Assembly (NCBI RefSeq): GCF_038396675.1
Contig: NC_088928.1
Coordinates: 19,842,501-19,906,500 of the forward strand
Reading direction: 5' to 3'
DNA length: 64,000 nucleotides
Source: Hydra vulgaris
Taxonomy: Eukaryota > Cnidaria > Hydrozoa > Anthoathecata > Hydridae
A model generated the notes under the pieces. It had not been told where the DNA came from, did not search any database, and saw only the letters and a program-made list of their open reading frames with translations. Position numbers and translations under genes: made by a program. Positions 55,581-64,000 of this stretch are shown here, in pieces (position 1 is the stretch's first letter; every line of letters starts with the position of its first letter).

Positions 55581-55979
55581 TAATAGTTTATTTTATTAAT
55601 AAAACATATATGTATATGTCCTTGTGTTTTCAATTTGCATATAAAACATTGAGCTTTTAAAACTTTTATAAAAAATTATACAAAAACATGATTAAATTGA
55701 TCATTAAATTTGTTTAAAATGAAAAAAATTACTTTAAACAAATTATCGTTAATTTAAGGCATAAAAGATCTAAGTTATACATAGTAAAAAATAATAAAAT
55801 ATATCCGGGAAAAATCTGGGGTCAATACGGGAAAAAGAAAAAGAAGCTGATAATTTATTTATTTATTTAGCCCGTATGGTCCGCATATATTCCGCGGCCA
55901 AATTCCGTACGGTTCCCGTTTGACATCCCGTATGGTTCCCGTTAGGGTCTCTTATGGTTGTACTTGCTGGGTAAAACAA

Positions 55980-57950
55980 ATTTGTTTTTTTCATTTAACA
56001 ATTAGAAGTAAATTGTTAAAGCGTTTTGCGTAACTTTAATAAAGCGTTTCAAACGATAAGTTTTGAAGTAATTTACTTCAAACGCAATTAAAAACGTTAA
56101 AAAAGTAATTTTCGCTTTGAATTTGAGTTTTTTGGGATATATTTTAGTGCTTCTAAATTTTCTTTTTTGTAAGGAATTGTTTTTTTCTTTAGTTTTTTTT
56201 TAACTTTTTTCCTAGCTTAAGTTTAGCTTAGCGTTTCTTTTTTAATTGCATTTCTAAAATCATTCCTAAAACATATAAACAGTTGTGGTCAATTTGCCGG
56301 AAAAAAAAATTGTTGGCATGGTCAGCAATAGCACTCAATTGCACACCATTTCTGTCAAGGCCTGTTTCAGAACTATCTGGTTTTAAAGGTACACAGAACA
56401 CAACAACGTGAAAGCAACAGGATAAAAGAAGACATGATTAAAGTTTAAAGAATTACACCTTAAAGAACAAATTAAAAAACGCCTTAATGAACTGTTTTAT
56501 AAAGCGACAAAGGATGTGATGACGGAAATACAGAAAGAAGAAGATCGAGAATTCATTTGCTTTTAAAGAGAAGATGTTTTTTCCTGCCGCATGAGTGGAG
56601 TAGATGTAATACAAGAGAAACGAGAGCCAAGGTAAAAGAACAAATAACAAAGAACATTAATGAAACATAAGGTGAACTTTCTTTGTAGACATCTAGTTCG
56701 GAATTACAAAAAGAAAAGGAGTATCAGCCAACTCAAGCTCTGTCATGTACTTGAACAGTGTCAAATGCATTGGTACAGTACAATATTGCCCGACATCGAT
56801 GGATCAAAGGAAAATGTGGGTTGTATAGCTATTATTGTTACTGGAATGGCTGGAAAAAACTTTTGGCTATTCCAAAAATGGATTAAGGAACAGGAGAGGC
56901 TCAAACAAATGTCTGTATTGTAGTAATTGTGTAATGAAATGTGTGTTCATTACACAATTACTACAGGGCTTCATAATAGCGCATGTGCTAGAATTAAACA
57001 AGCTCTGGAAACTAAAATGGTCTGGATTGCTTTCTGACATCACCTCGTGTGAAGTTGTCATTGTTTTTATGGCTCTGGTTGGTCCGACTGAAGTTTCATC
57101 AATTCAGCCAATTTCGGAAACAATGGTCATGAAACAATGGTCAATGAACTAAGATGCTTATTGTACGGCAACCAATAAAGTGTTTCAGGATCCAATATTG
57201 AAGAACATACAACAGAAAATGCTTCCCTTTTTACCATCTGCTGTTGAAATACAGCAGCCAGGAGACAATTATTCGGAGTTTTTACTTTTTTCCTTCTGAT
57301 TTCTCGTAGGATACCAAGGTTCCACACATGGAAGTTGTAAATGATGTAACTGAAAGGGAAATCAATCTTATTGAAAATCATAATGACACACTAACAAAGA
57401 AAGAGGAACAGAAGTAGTTTATTCTTTAATTGGTTGCAAACCATCGCAAGAATTTCCTAACTCTATCAATGAAATTACTGTCATAGATTATCCACTGCGG
57501 AACAATTTTTATAAAAACTGTAAATAAAATTATATAAAAACTGTCAAATTTTTAAACTAAATTCTGAATTATATAATAATTTTCAGTTGAAATTTTTTAT
57601 TACAACTTTAATTTAATTTCTTAATTTTAATTTCAAATTTTAATTTCAAGTTTTAAATCATTAATAATCGATAATAAATTGATAAAACTACATAAAAAGT
57701 GTCAAATTTTAAAACTAAATTCTGAGTAAGATAGCAATTTTCAGTTAAAACTTTTAATTACAACTTTAATTTCTTAGTTTTAATTTTAAGTTTTAAATTG
57801 ATAATCGAGATTCAACAATATTTATTTTATTTAAGATGGGTTGACATGTAAAGTACTATTTTTTTCATTTAAAATTTGCAAAATTGTTATAATCATAACA
57901 AAAAGCAAAAACAAACTTGTGGAGAACTGAAATCTTTAATTTTGTTTTAG
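55980..57950. other. intergenic: unrecognised open frames and a hairpin
   Basis: 56440-57420 (plus) contains frames LKEQIKKRLNELFYKATKD, MKHKVNFLCRHLVRNYKKKR and MAGKNFWLFQKWIKEQE with stops; no family recognised. A perfect 19-base-arm hairpin (gtagtaattgtgtaatgaa / ttcattacacaattactac) sits at 56920-56964. 57520-57950 has duplicated AT-rich words (acaactttaatttc) and no gene. Confidence 0.4.
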
Positions 57951-57962
57951 TTGCCCACCCCT

Positions 57963-57966
57963 AATA

Positions 57967-58064
<98 letters not shown>
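57963..58064. repeat. (TA)n array
   Basis: About 100 bases of TA. Confidence 0.9.
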
Positions 58065-58176
58065 GTTTTGATAAAGATCATAAGTATGCTGAAGTGGGTA
58101 AAACTACATAAAAATGGATCATTAATGACTGTAAATGTGGACCGACGTCTACGTCTACAACGTCGAAGTTTTAAAC

Positions 58177-58700
58177 CTATGTTTTCAAGAAATGATTGTT
58201 ATGTTTGTTATTTGATTTGTAACCATTGATGCTAACAAACTGCTTTTGATTTGAAAGATAAGATTGAAACCAATTACAAGCAACTCCTCGGATTCCGTAA
58301 TGTTCAAGTTTAGAAATTAAAATGGCATGAATAACAGTATTGAACGCTTTTTGTAAATCGATAAAAACACCACCTACGAAATGACCAGTATCCAGTGTCT
58401 TTTTTATTTTTTCGGTTATAGTTATTAAAGCGTGGCAAGTAGAGTGTTTTGATCGAAATTCAAACTGAAATTCATTTAAACAGTTGAAGGAACTTAAAAA
58501 TGAGTATAATCTAGAGTACATTAGTTTTTCAAGGAGCTTGCCAATGTTAAAAAGAATTGAATTTGGTCTATAGCTAGTATATGAGAACTTTGAGCCATTT
58601 TTATATACTGGAATGACACAAGATAATTTCAAAATATCAGGAAAAGTTCTATTTAAAAAGGAGATATATAATATATTTATTAGATTAATTATAGTATATT
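58177..58700 (-). pseudogene. LINE RT fragment, sister of 17206-19235
   Basis: SFLNRTFPDILKLSCVIPVY, YRPNSILFNIGKLLEKLMYS, SKHSTCHALITITEKIKKTL, DTGHFVGGVFIDLQKAFNTV, EHYGIRGVACNWFQSYLSN. Truncated at both ends; it stops before the VPQGS and catalytic FADD boxes. It shares the same motif words as the 17-kb copy (CHALI.ITEKI.K.LDTGHFV.GVFIDLQ). Confidence 0.75.
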
Positions 58701-58709
58701 TATAGCGTT

Positions 58710-59095
58710 TAAAGATAGTTTTAGGTTTAATAATTTATAGAATTGTTATATTTTAAAAAGATTAAAAAGATCTTAGTTTATTCTATCATAAGCCTACAAC
58801 AACATCTTTTTATCTAAAGAAGAACAGCGTGCTGATAAAAAATTTGGAAAAATTATTTAGGATTTGTAAATAACATGTGAATTGTACGAAAAACTTATGC
58901 TTTCAAGGTATCAAATCCAACCTTTAAAAGTCTAAACAAATCCTAGACAAACTCTGAAATCATTTTAAATAATGTAAAAAGACTTGACAGAAAATTCGAT
59001 GTGGAGGGTAATCAACCACAAAAACTTTACTAATGGTCTACAAAGTAACAAAAGATTTTGACAATTTTTATTGCATAAATTAGGTGTCAGATAAA
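58710..59095. other. no gene seen
   Basis: AT-rich; may be upstream parts of the P-element-like remnant at 59.1 kb, but I find no motif. Confidence 0.3.
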
Positions 59096-59105
59096 ATACA
59101 TTAAC

Positions 59106-59309
59106 ATGGCTAAGCAAAATTGCTTATCTAAAAAAGTTTGTTTTAAAAGCTTCACTAAAGATACTTCTAAAAGTATCTATCATAATTGTAATGGTCTTGT
59201 GGAATTGTCAAAGTTCCTCTTGTCTACAAGTTGTAAGTATGTTTTGATTGAAACATTTACAACAGATCTTTTTGAAAAGCAGTTTGGAGAAATGAGACGA
59301 GGATCATGA
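59106..59309 (+). pseudogene. P-element/THAP9-like transposase C-terminal fragment
   Basis: KVCFKSFTKDTSKSIYHNCN, VELSKFLLSTSCKYVLIETF, TTDLFEKQFGEMRRGS then stop. Matches P/THAP9 transposase 'L.......Y.LT.kF..D.LE..FG..Rq.sGG'. It breaks off exactly at RGS where GGTY would follow; sequence after is SINE-like. Confidence 0.6.
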
Positions 59310-59580
59310 GGTGAAAAGAAGAAGGCGTGAACTTCCTTTCAAATGCTTTACTGCAATGCGGTAAGTATTAGTTGTCGTTAAGTACTAGTTGTCCGCAACG
59401 CCGTCCAGTTATGTAGACCTGGGAGATGTGAATATAAAAGTAGGTTGTAGATGATGTCATTGGGTAAGAATCGTGAATGAATGTAAAGACTATTTTGTAG
59501 GAGGAATAAAACTTTAGGACTACATGGAGAGGGTGAACAATAACTCACGCTCTAGTCATCCTAAACAAATGATAAAACAA
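59310..59580 (+). repeat. SINE-like body fragment
   Basis: aagaagaaggcgtgaacttc and gggtaagaatcgtgaatgaa resemble the SINE bodies at 21460 and 23560. No tRNA head. Two copies of a ttaagtactagttgtc-like word. Confidence 0.4.
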
Positions 59581-59810
59581 TGGTCTGTGAGTAAACAAGT
59601 ATGTATAAATCTCTTGGTGTATTAATGGATATCATGACTAAAAATATCATACAATATTAAATGATAATTGAAATTGAAATAAAAACAAAACTAAAGAACT
59701 TCTAGTTGTCATTGATTTTAAATTTCAAATACTTTGCAATCCACCAAAATACTTGAAATAAGAATGCACAAAAATTTACAGTTTTAAGTGATTTGCCCAC
59801 GTCCGCTAAA

Positions 59811-59958
<148 letters not shown>

Positions 59959-60013
59959 TTAGTATTAAGAATTGCTGTAACTGGTGTGAGCCAGTTAGTG
60001 TGGTATTAACACA

Positions 60014-61598
60014 CTATGACAGCCGATTTGCTTGATTGCTGCTCATCCAGCAATCAAGACCTGCATTAAAACTGTTAACTGATTGTGCCTTAACCAACTC
60101 GCTTGGCAAGCTATTCCACAAATTATCCGATCTATTAAATAAAAAGTTTTTACGACAGGCTTGCTTAGTGATTCCTTTGACATATTTAAAGCTGTGACCT
60201 CTCGTTTGAGTTTGTTGAATACTATTTTTTTTTATTGTTTCCAAATTGTTAAAACCGTTGAAGAATTTAAAAAGTTGAATCATATATCCTCGTTACCTCC
60301 TTTTTGTCAAGGTAGTTAAGTCGAGAGCTTTTAGACGGTTGGTAGTTTCCTGCTAAGGTTTTTTTGCCTTTTTTTTTATTTGCTGATCTAAATTGCACTG
60401 ACAGTTTGCTGGTTTTAAACAATTCTTTAAAAATATACGTAAGTGGAATAGCAAAGGCTGATGCACAGTTCTTTAAAATAGCTGAATGTAAATTATCAAC
60501 ACCACTTGATTTGTTATCTTTTAAGTTTTTTAAACTTAGATAGACATCTTCATATGTAAAATCTTTATTTGTCATAATGAAAGTTTCAGTAGTTCTTAAA
60601 TCAAAGAAAGGCAGTGGACCGTCATCTTCTTTCACAAATGCAGCTTGAGAATTTTTGTTTAAGATATCAGCAATATCTTTGGAATTTTAAGTGGTTATAC
60701 CATTTTCTCCCTTTGATGTTTTTATAGTATCTTTGATTGCTTGTTGATTGTTCATGTAGCTGTAGAGAAGCTTTGGATTCTTGATGGCTCTTTTTACCAG
60801 ATTAAACTAAATGTTTGGTCTCACTTTTTTAATCTCGTCTGCTACATTTTTGCAAATTATTTTGTATTTAGATTTCAAAACAGGGTCTTTCCATTTACAA
60901 GAGCAGTTTTTATATCTTAAATTTTGTTTGCTTCTAATTAGAAACTTTAACCTAGCATTAACCCAGGTCTAATTTTTAAAGAGTTTAATGTCTTTTTAAT
61001 TGGAGTGAAATGATTACATGCTACCTCAGTATAAAAAATCAGTTCATCAAACATTTCTTGCACGTTTTTGCTACTGAAGCATTGTATCCAGTCAACATTT
61101 GAAATTAGATCAGATATTAGTTCAAAATTGGAATTAGCAAACATAAATATTTGCTTACTTTTATTGTCACGATTTGCTTTATCAGACAAGATGAAACTGA
61201 AACATATTATAAGATGGCCTCTCGTTATATTTCCCAGAACAAATTTTGAATCTATTTCGTTAACACTCGCTGACTAAGGTACTCCCAAGTTGTTCATCTG
61301 ACAGCTGGAAAGTTGGTATATTAATATGCTGATAAAGAAAATTATCATTTAAAATATCTGTAAATTTGTATTCAATTCCATTCTCATTTGATTTTGCATC
61401 AACACAGCCATTTGACCAGTTGATTGATGGGAAACTGAAGTCGCCCATGATAAGTAAGTCTTTGAACATATTTTTGTCTATATATTTGCGTGCCAGGCCA
61501 AAAATCACATCAAATTCTGCTACATCCAAAAAATCATTTGGCCTGTAGATACATCCAAGTAAATACTTGTTATTATCAAAATAAACAACTGCCCACAC
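60014..61598 (-). mobile_element. CR1-like LINE, RT core deleted
   Basis: 61598-61260 endonuclease: YLLGCIYRPNDFLDVAEFDV, LLIMGDFSFPSINWSNGC. 61189-60947: FDELIFYTEVACNHFTPIKK. 60635-60300: FTYEDVYLSLKNLKDNKSSG, VDNLHSAILKNC, then GKKTLAGNY. The frame then jumps to the C-terminal part TNRLKALDLTTLTKRR, GYMIQLFKFFNGFNNLETIK and FLFNRSDNLWNSLPSELVKA, ending at 60014. The whole RT palm (YRPI to FADD) is missing in a clean way. Several further stops. Confidence 0.75.
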
Positions 61599-61762
61599 TT
61601 GTATAATATATATATAGAATTTTATATATATATATACTTGTATTTTATATATATATTTAAAGTTACGACGATTGGAGGTTTAAACAAGTTTAAAAAATAT
61701 TTTTTGTACTATTCTCAACTAGACTTATATTCATCAATAAATATTAGGTTTCATGGTACAAT

Positions 61763-61895
61763 CTCTCAGCGTTCAAAAATTATGACCATATAAAGTTTTA
61801 ACCCCACAATTTGAGGGGGTTAGAAATTTTATATGGTCATAATTTTTGAACGCTGAGAGATAATCTCAGCGTTCAAAAATTATGACCATATTATT
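61763..61895. repeat. 97-base foldback plus third arm copy
   Basis: ctctcagcgttcaaaaatta with tgaccatata pairs with its inverse at 61815-61859; a third direct copy of the arm follows at 61864-61892. Loop has aaccccacaatttgaggggg hairpin. Confidence 0.85.
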
Positions 61896-62970
61896 AGATA
61901 ATCTCAGTCTTCAAATCCTTATTTGTTCCTTCCGCTTTCATGAAATGTACCATATCTTTTCACAATAACATTAGAAGTTTTATTTAAAAAAGATTTTAAC
62001 AAGGTTTAAATGATTAAAACTGTTCTTTATGCGTCTTCTTCAGTTTTTAAATCACTATCTACAAATAGATCACATTTATAATAAAAAGCCTAGCACTTAC
62101 TGCACTCAGCTGAGCTCAGAAAATTTGGTTGTAAATTTTTATCTATATATGAAAGTGTATTTTAAAGTAGATCACAAGTGCGGACTAGTGCTTTTCTTCT
62201 TGTGTAAAGGTAAGTGTTAAAAAAATGTTGCGCATTTTAAGGAGTTTTATTGAAAAACACTTTGAAAAAAAGCAAGCGTAAAAAATAAGTTTTCATATTT
62301 CTAACTAAGCTTACATAAAACGGTCAAGTATGTTCGACAAACGTTGCGAACGTTCGAGTACGTTCTGTAAACGTTCATAGAACGTTCGCAACATTTGTTG
62401 AACGTTTTATGTTAGCTGGGAATACAAACCTTTAAGAAATTAAAATGTTGTAAAATTGTCTTTCTGGCCTCATATTTCATTTTTATATGATTTTTAACAT
62501 TTTCACAAATATTTGAAAAACAAAAATACTGCCATTTTTGTGGTAAAATTGATATAGTGAGCTCAAAAATCACAGCAGGGAAAAATTATATCAGTTTTAG
62601 AGTGCTGGGGGTCTCTAGATTACATTTACAAAAAGAAATTACTCAAATATAAAAGTTGGTTTTAAAGGGTTTTACTCACCTCTTGCCCACTGAGCAACGT
62701 TTCAACCATTACGCCGCGGCTGCCTAAACCATTCCACGTCACGGCTGTTTGGTTGATACTTTGCCTTATGAACAACATTTAGTTCACATGTGGTGTAAGT
62801 ACCATTATACTAATACTTGCATATGTAGATTTGAAAATGACATAATCTTATAAAAATTCGATAAAAGAAGTATTAATTATATAATTAATTGTTGTAATAA
62901 TCAATAAAACCTGTGAAACAAAGAAACAGTTGTTTAAAGTTTTTTTAATGTTATCATCTGATTTATAAAT
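61896..62970. other. no gene seen; foldback and tRNA-like remnant
   Basis: 62310-62425 is an imperfect foldback with acaaacgttgcgaacgttcg and gaacgttcgcaacatttgtt arms, ending in gctggg. 62693-62745 (minus) resembles a tRNA-derived SINE head (gcagccgcggcgtaatggtt, gggcaagaggtgag), with no body recognised. Confidence 0.45.
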
Positions 62971-62973
62971 TTA

Positions 62974-63204
62974 CTATTGTGCATTTATGCATAAGTTAAC
63001 TTCCATTTTCACAAAAGCAGTATTTGCCTTCATTTTGTAGTAAAAATCTTTTCCATGCCTTTCATCATTGCACGAAATACAGATCGGGGCAATATAATAG
63101 TAATTTTTTGAAAGCTTTTCTCGCCACAAATGTCCACCCACTTCAGCATCAGTTGAGCAGTTAAACATCGAACATTTTTTAGGGGTTCTTCCAGTTACAT
63201 TCTG
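62974..63204 (-). CDS. exon of a small HNH-like Cys/His protein
   Basis: Exon begins after acceptor ctcactatttag (63205/63206) and has 76 codons to a stop at 62974. [75 protein letters not shown]. Cys-x4-Cys, His (GGH) and PICxxCN form a pattern like the HNH/treble-clef nucleases (C..C ... H ... C..CN), but a nuclease role is inference. I recall similar small proteins in bacteria and phages as well as eukaryotes, without function. Upstream exon not found; could be a pseudogene. Confidence 0.5.
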   Translation of the reverse strand, partial: QNVTGRTPKKCSMFNCSTDAEVGGHLWREKLSKNYYYIAPICISCNDERHGKDFYYKMKANTAFVKMEVNLCINAQ

Positions 63205-63351
63205 CTAAATAGTGAGCCACCCACCAGGACTTTGCGATCTATCACACGCAGATCTTTTAACATTTTGGACATAAGCGTGACCTTTACATACCACTTTTTT
63301 CATCTAAAATTGCAAAATTGGTTTCTATATTTAATTCCAATTCGATATATT

Positions 63352-63675
<324 letters not shown>

Positions 63676-64000
63676 TAGATGTATATATAAATATATATGT
63701 AAGCTTTTAAAACAAAAAATTCAAAATTTGAAAGTTTCATTTTCTATTTTTAAGTTGGTGAAAATTTTCCTTAAAATTAGTTAAAATTACTTAATTTTTA
63801 AAGAAAAGTAACTTTGAAAGTGTAAAACAATATATTCCTGTTTTTAATTTTTTGATGAGACTTTAAAATAATGGATTGTAACCATTTTCAAAGACAATAA
63901 AATACCTTTTAATAAAAATTGAAACGTTTTCGTAAAATTATTTTATATCACTATTTATTGAACAAGCTGTTGTTTTTGTTTGTCTTTATCCAATATCTTG

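Larger units (their letters stand above)
49873..55971 (+). mobile_element. 6.1-kb CACTA/EnSpm-like transposon
   Basis: Ends cccagcaagcacacccat (49873) and atggttgtacttgctggg (to 55971), with TA on both sides (49871-49872, 55972-55973). Subterminal gggacccata and cccgtatggttccc words repeat. Two degraded plus-strand genes: transposase (50160-52060) and a second gene (52320-55580). The TA duplication is 2 bp rather than the 3 bp usual of plant CACTA. Confidence 0.8.

Overview
The window looks like a piece of a very AT-rich metazoan genome, most likely a cnidarian of the Hydra type. Genes are split by introns with GT/AG borders. There are many (TA)n arrays, tRNA-derived SINEs, CR1/Jockey-like LINEs, a Penelope-like fragment, and hAT, mariner, CACTA-like, P-like and RAG1/Transib-like DNA transposons, nearly all decayed. 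No bacterial operon, phage or CRISPR structure is visible. The organism call is inference from this mix; no marker gene proves it.

Host genes are few. (1) The 3' end of a multi-exon plus-strand gene runs from the left edge to a stop at 20130. Nine exons (268-378, 7523-7615, 9439-9525, 9645-9796, 10143-10338, 10419-10586, 10769-10846, 19553-19597, 19960-20130) join in phase into a C-terminus of about 366 residues. It is helical and leucine-rich, like an alpha-solenoid protein, but I cannot name the family. (2) A two-exon minus-strand gene of the LicD/fukutin-like nucleotidyltransferase family has exon 1 at about 47273-47002 and exon 2 at 38417-37973, split by an 8.6-kb intron full of repeats. 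(3) A probable minus-strand exon at 63204-62974 encodes a small Cys/His protein resembling an HNH-type treble clef.

Region by region: 0-20 kb is the first host gene. Its 7.1-kb intron holds a RAG1-like/Transib-like transposase fossil (about 3063-4620) split by a tRNA-Thr-like SINE, plus a hAT remnant. Its 8.7-kb intron holds a TA array, a hAT (DUF4371/ZMYM-like) remnant, a 24-bp satellite and a 5'-truncated CR1-like LINE. 20-27 kb holds satellites, SINE pieces, a second LINE broken by a Met-type SINE, and a 0.6-kb foldback element. 27.8-32.1 kb is a mariner element split by a 3.1-kb DNA transposon with GGGGCTGTTCAAAT ends and a 3-bp TTT duplication. 33.6-37.1 kb is a nearly complete Jockey/CR1-like LINE with a few frame breaks. 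38-47.3 kb is the LicD gene; its intron carries Penelope and LINE fragments, a hAT inside another hAT, foldback elements, a perfect 138-bp palindrome and many TA arrays. 49.9-56.0 kb is a CACTA/EnSpm-like transposon with a transposase gene and a second DUF4806-like gene. 56-64 kb holds LINE and P-element remnants, hairpin elements, TA arrays and the HNH-like exon.

Apart from the three host genes, the coding sequence here belongs to mobile elements, and almost every copy shows stops, frameshifts, truncation or insertion. The clearest information is in the nesting order and target-site duplications, which give a relative history of insertions.
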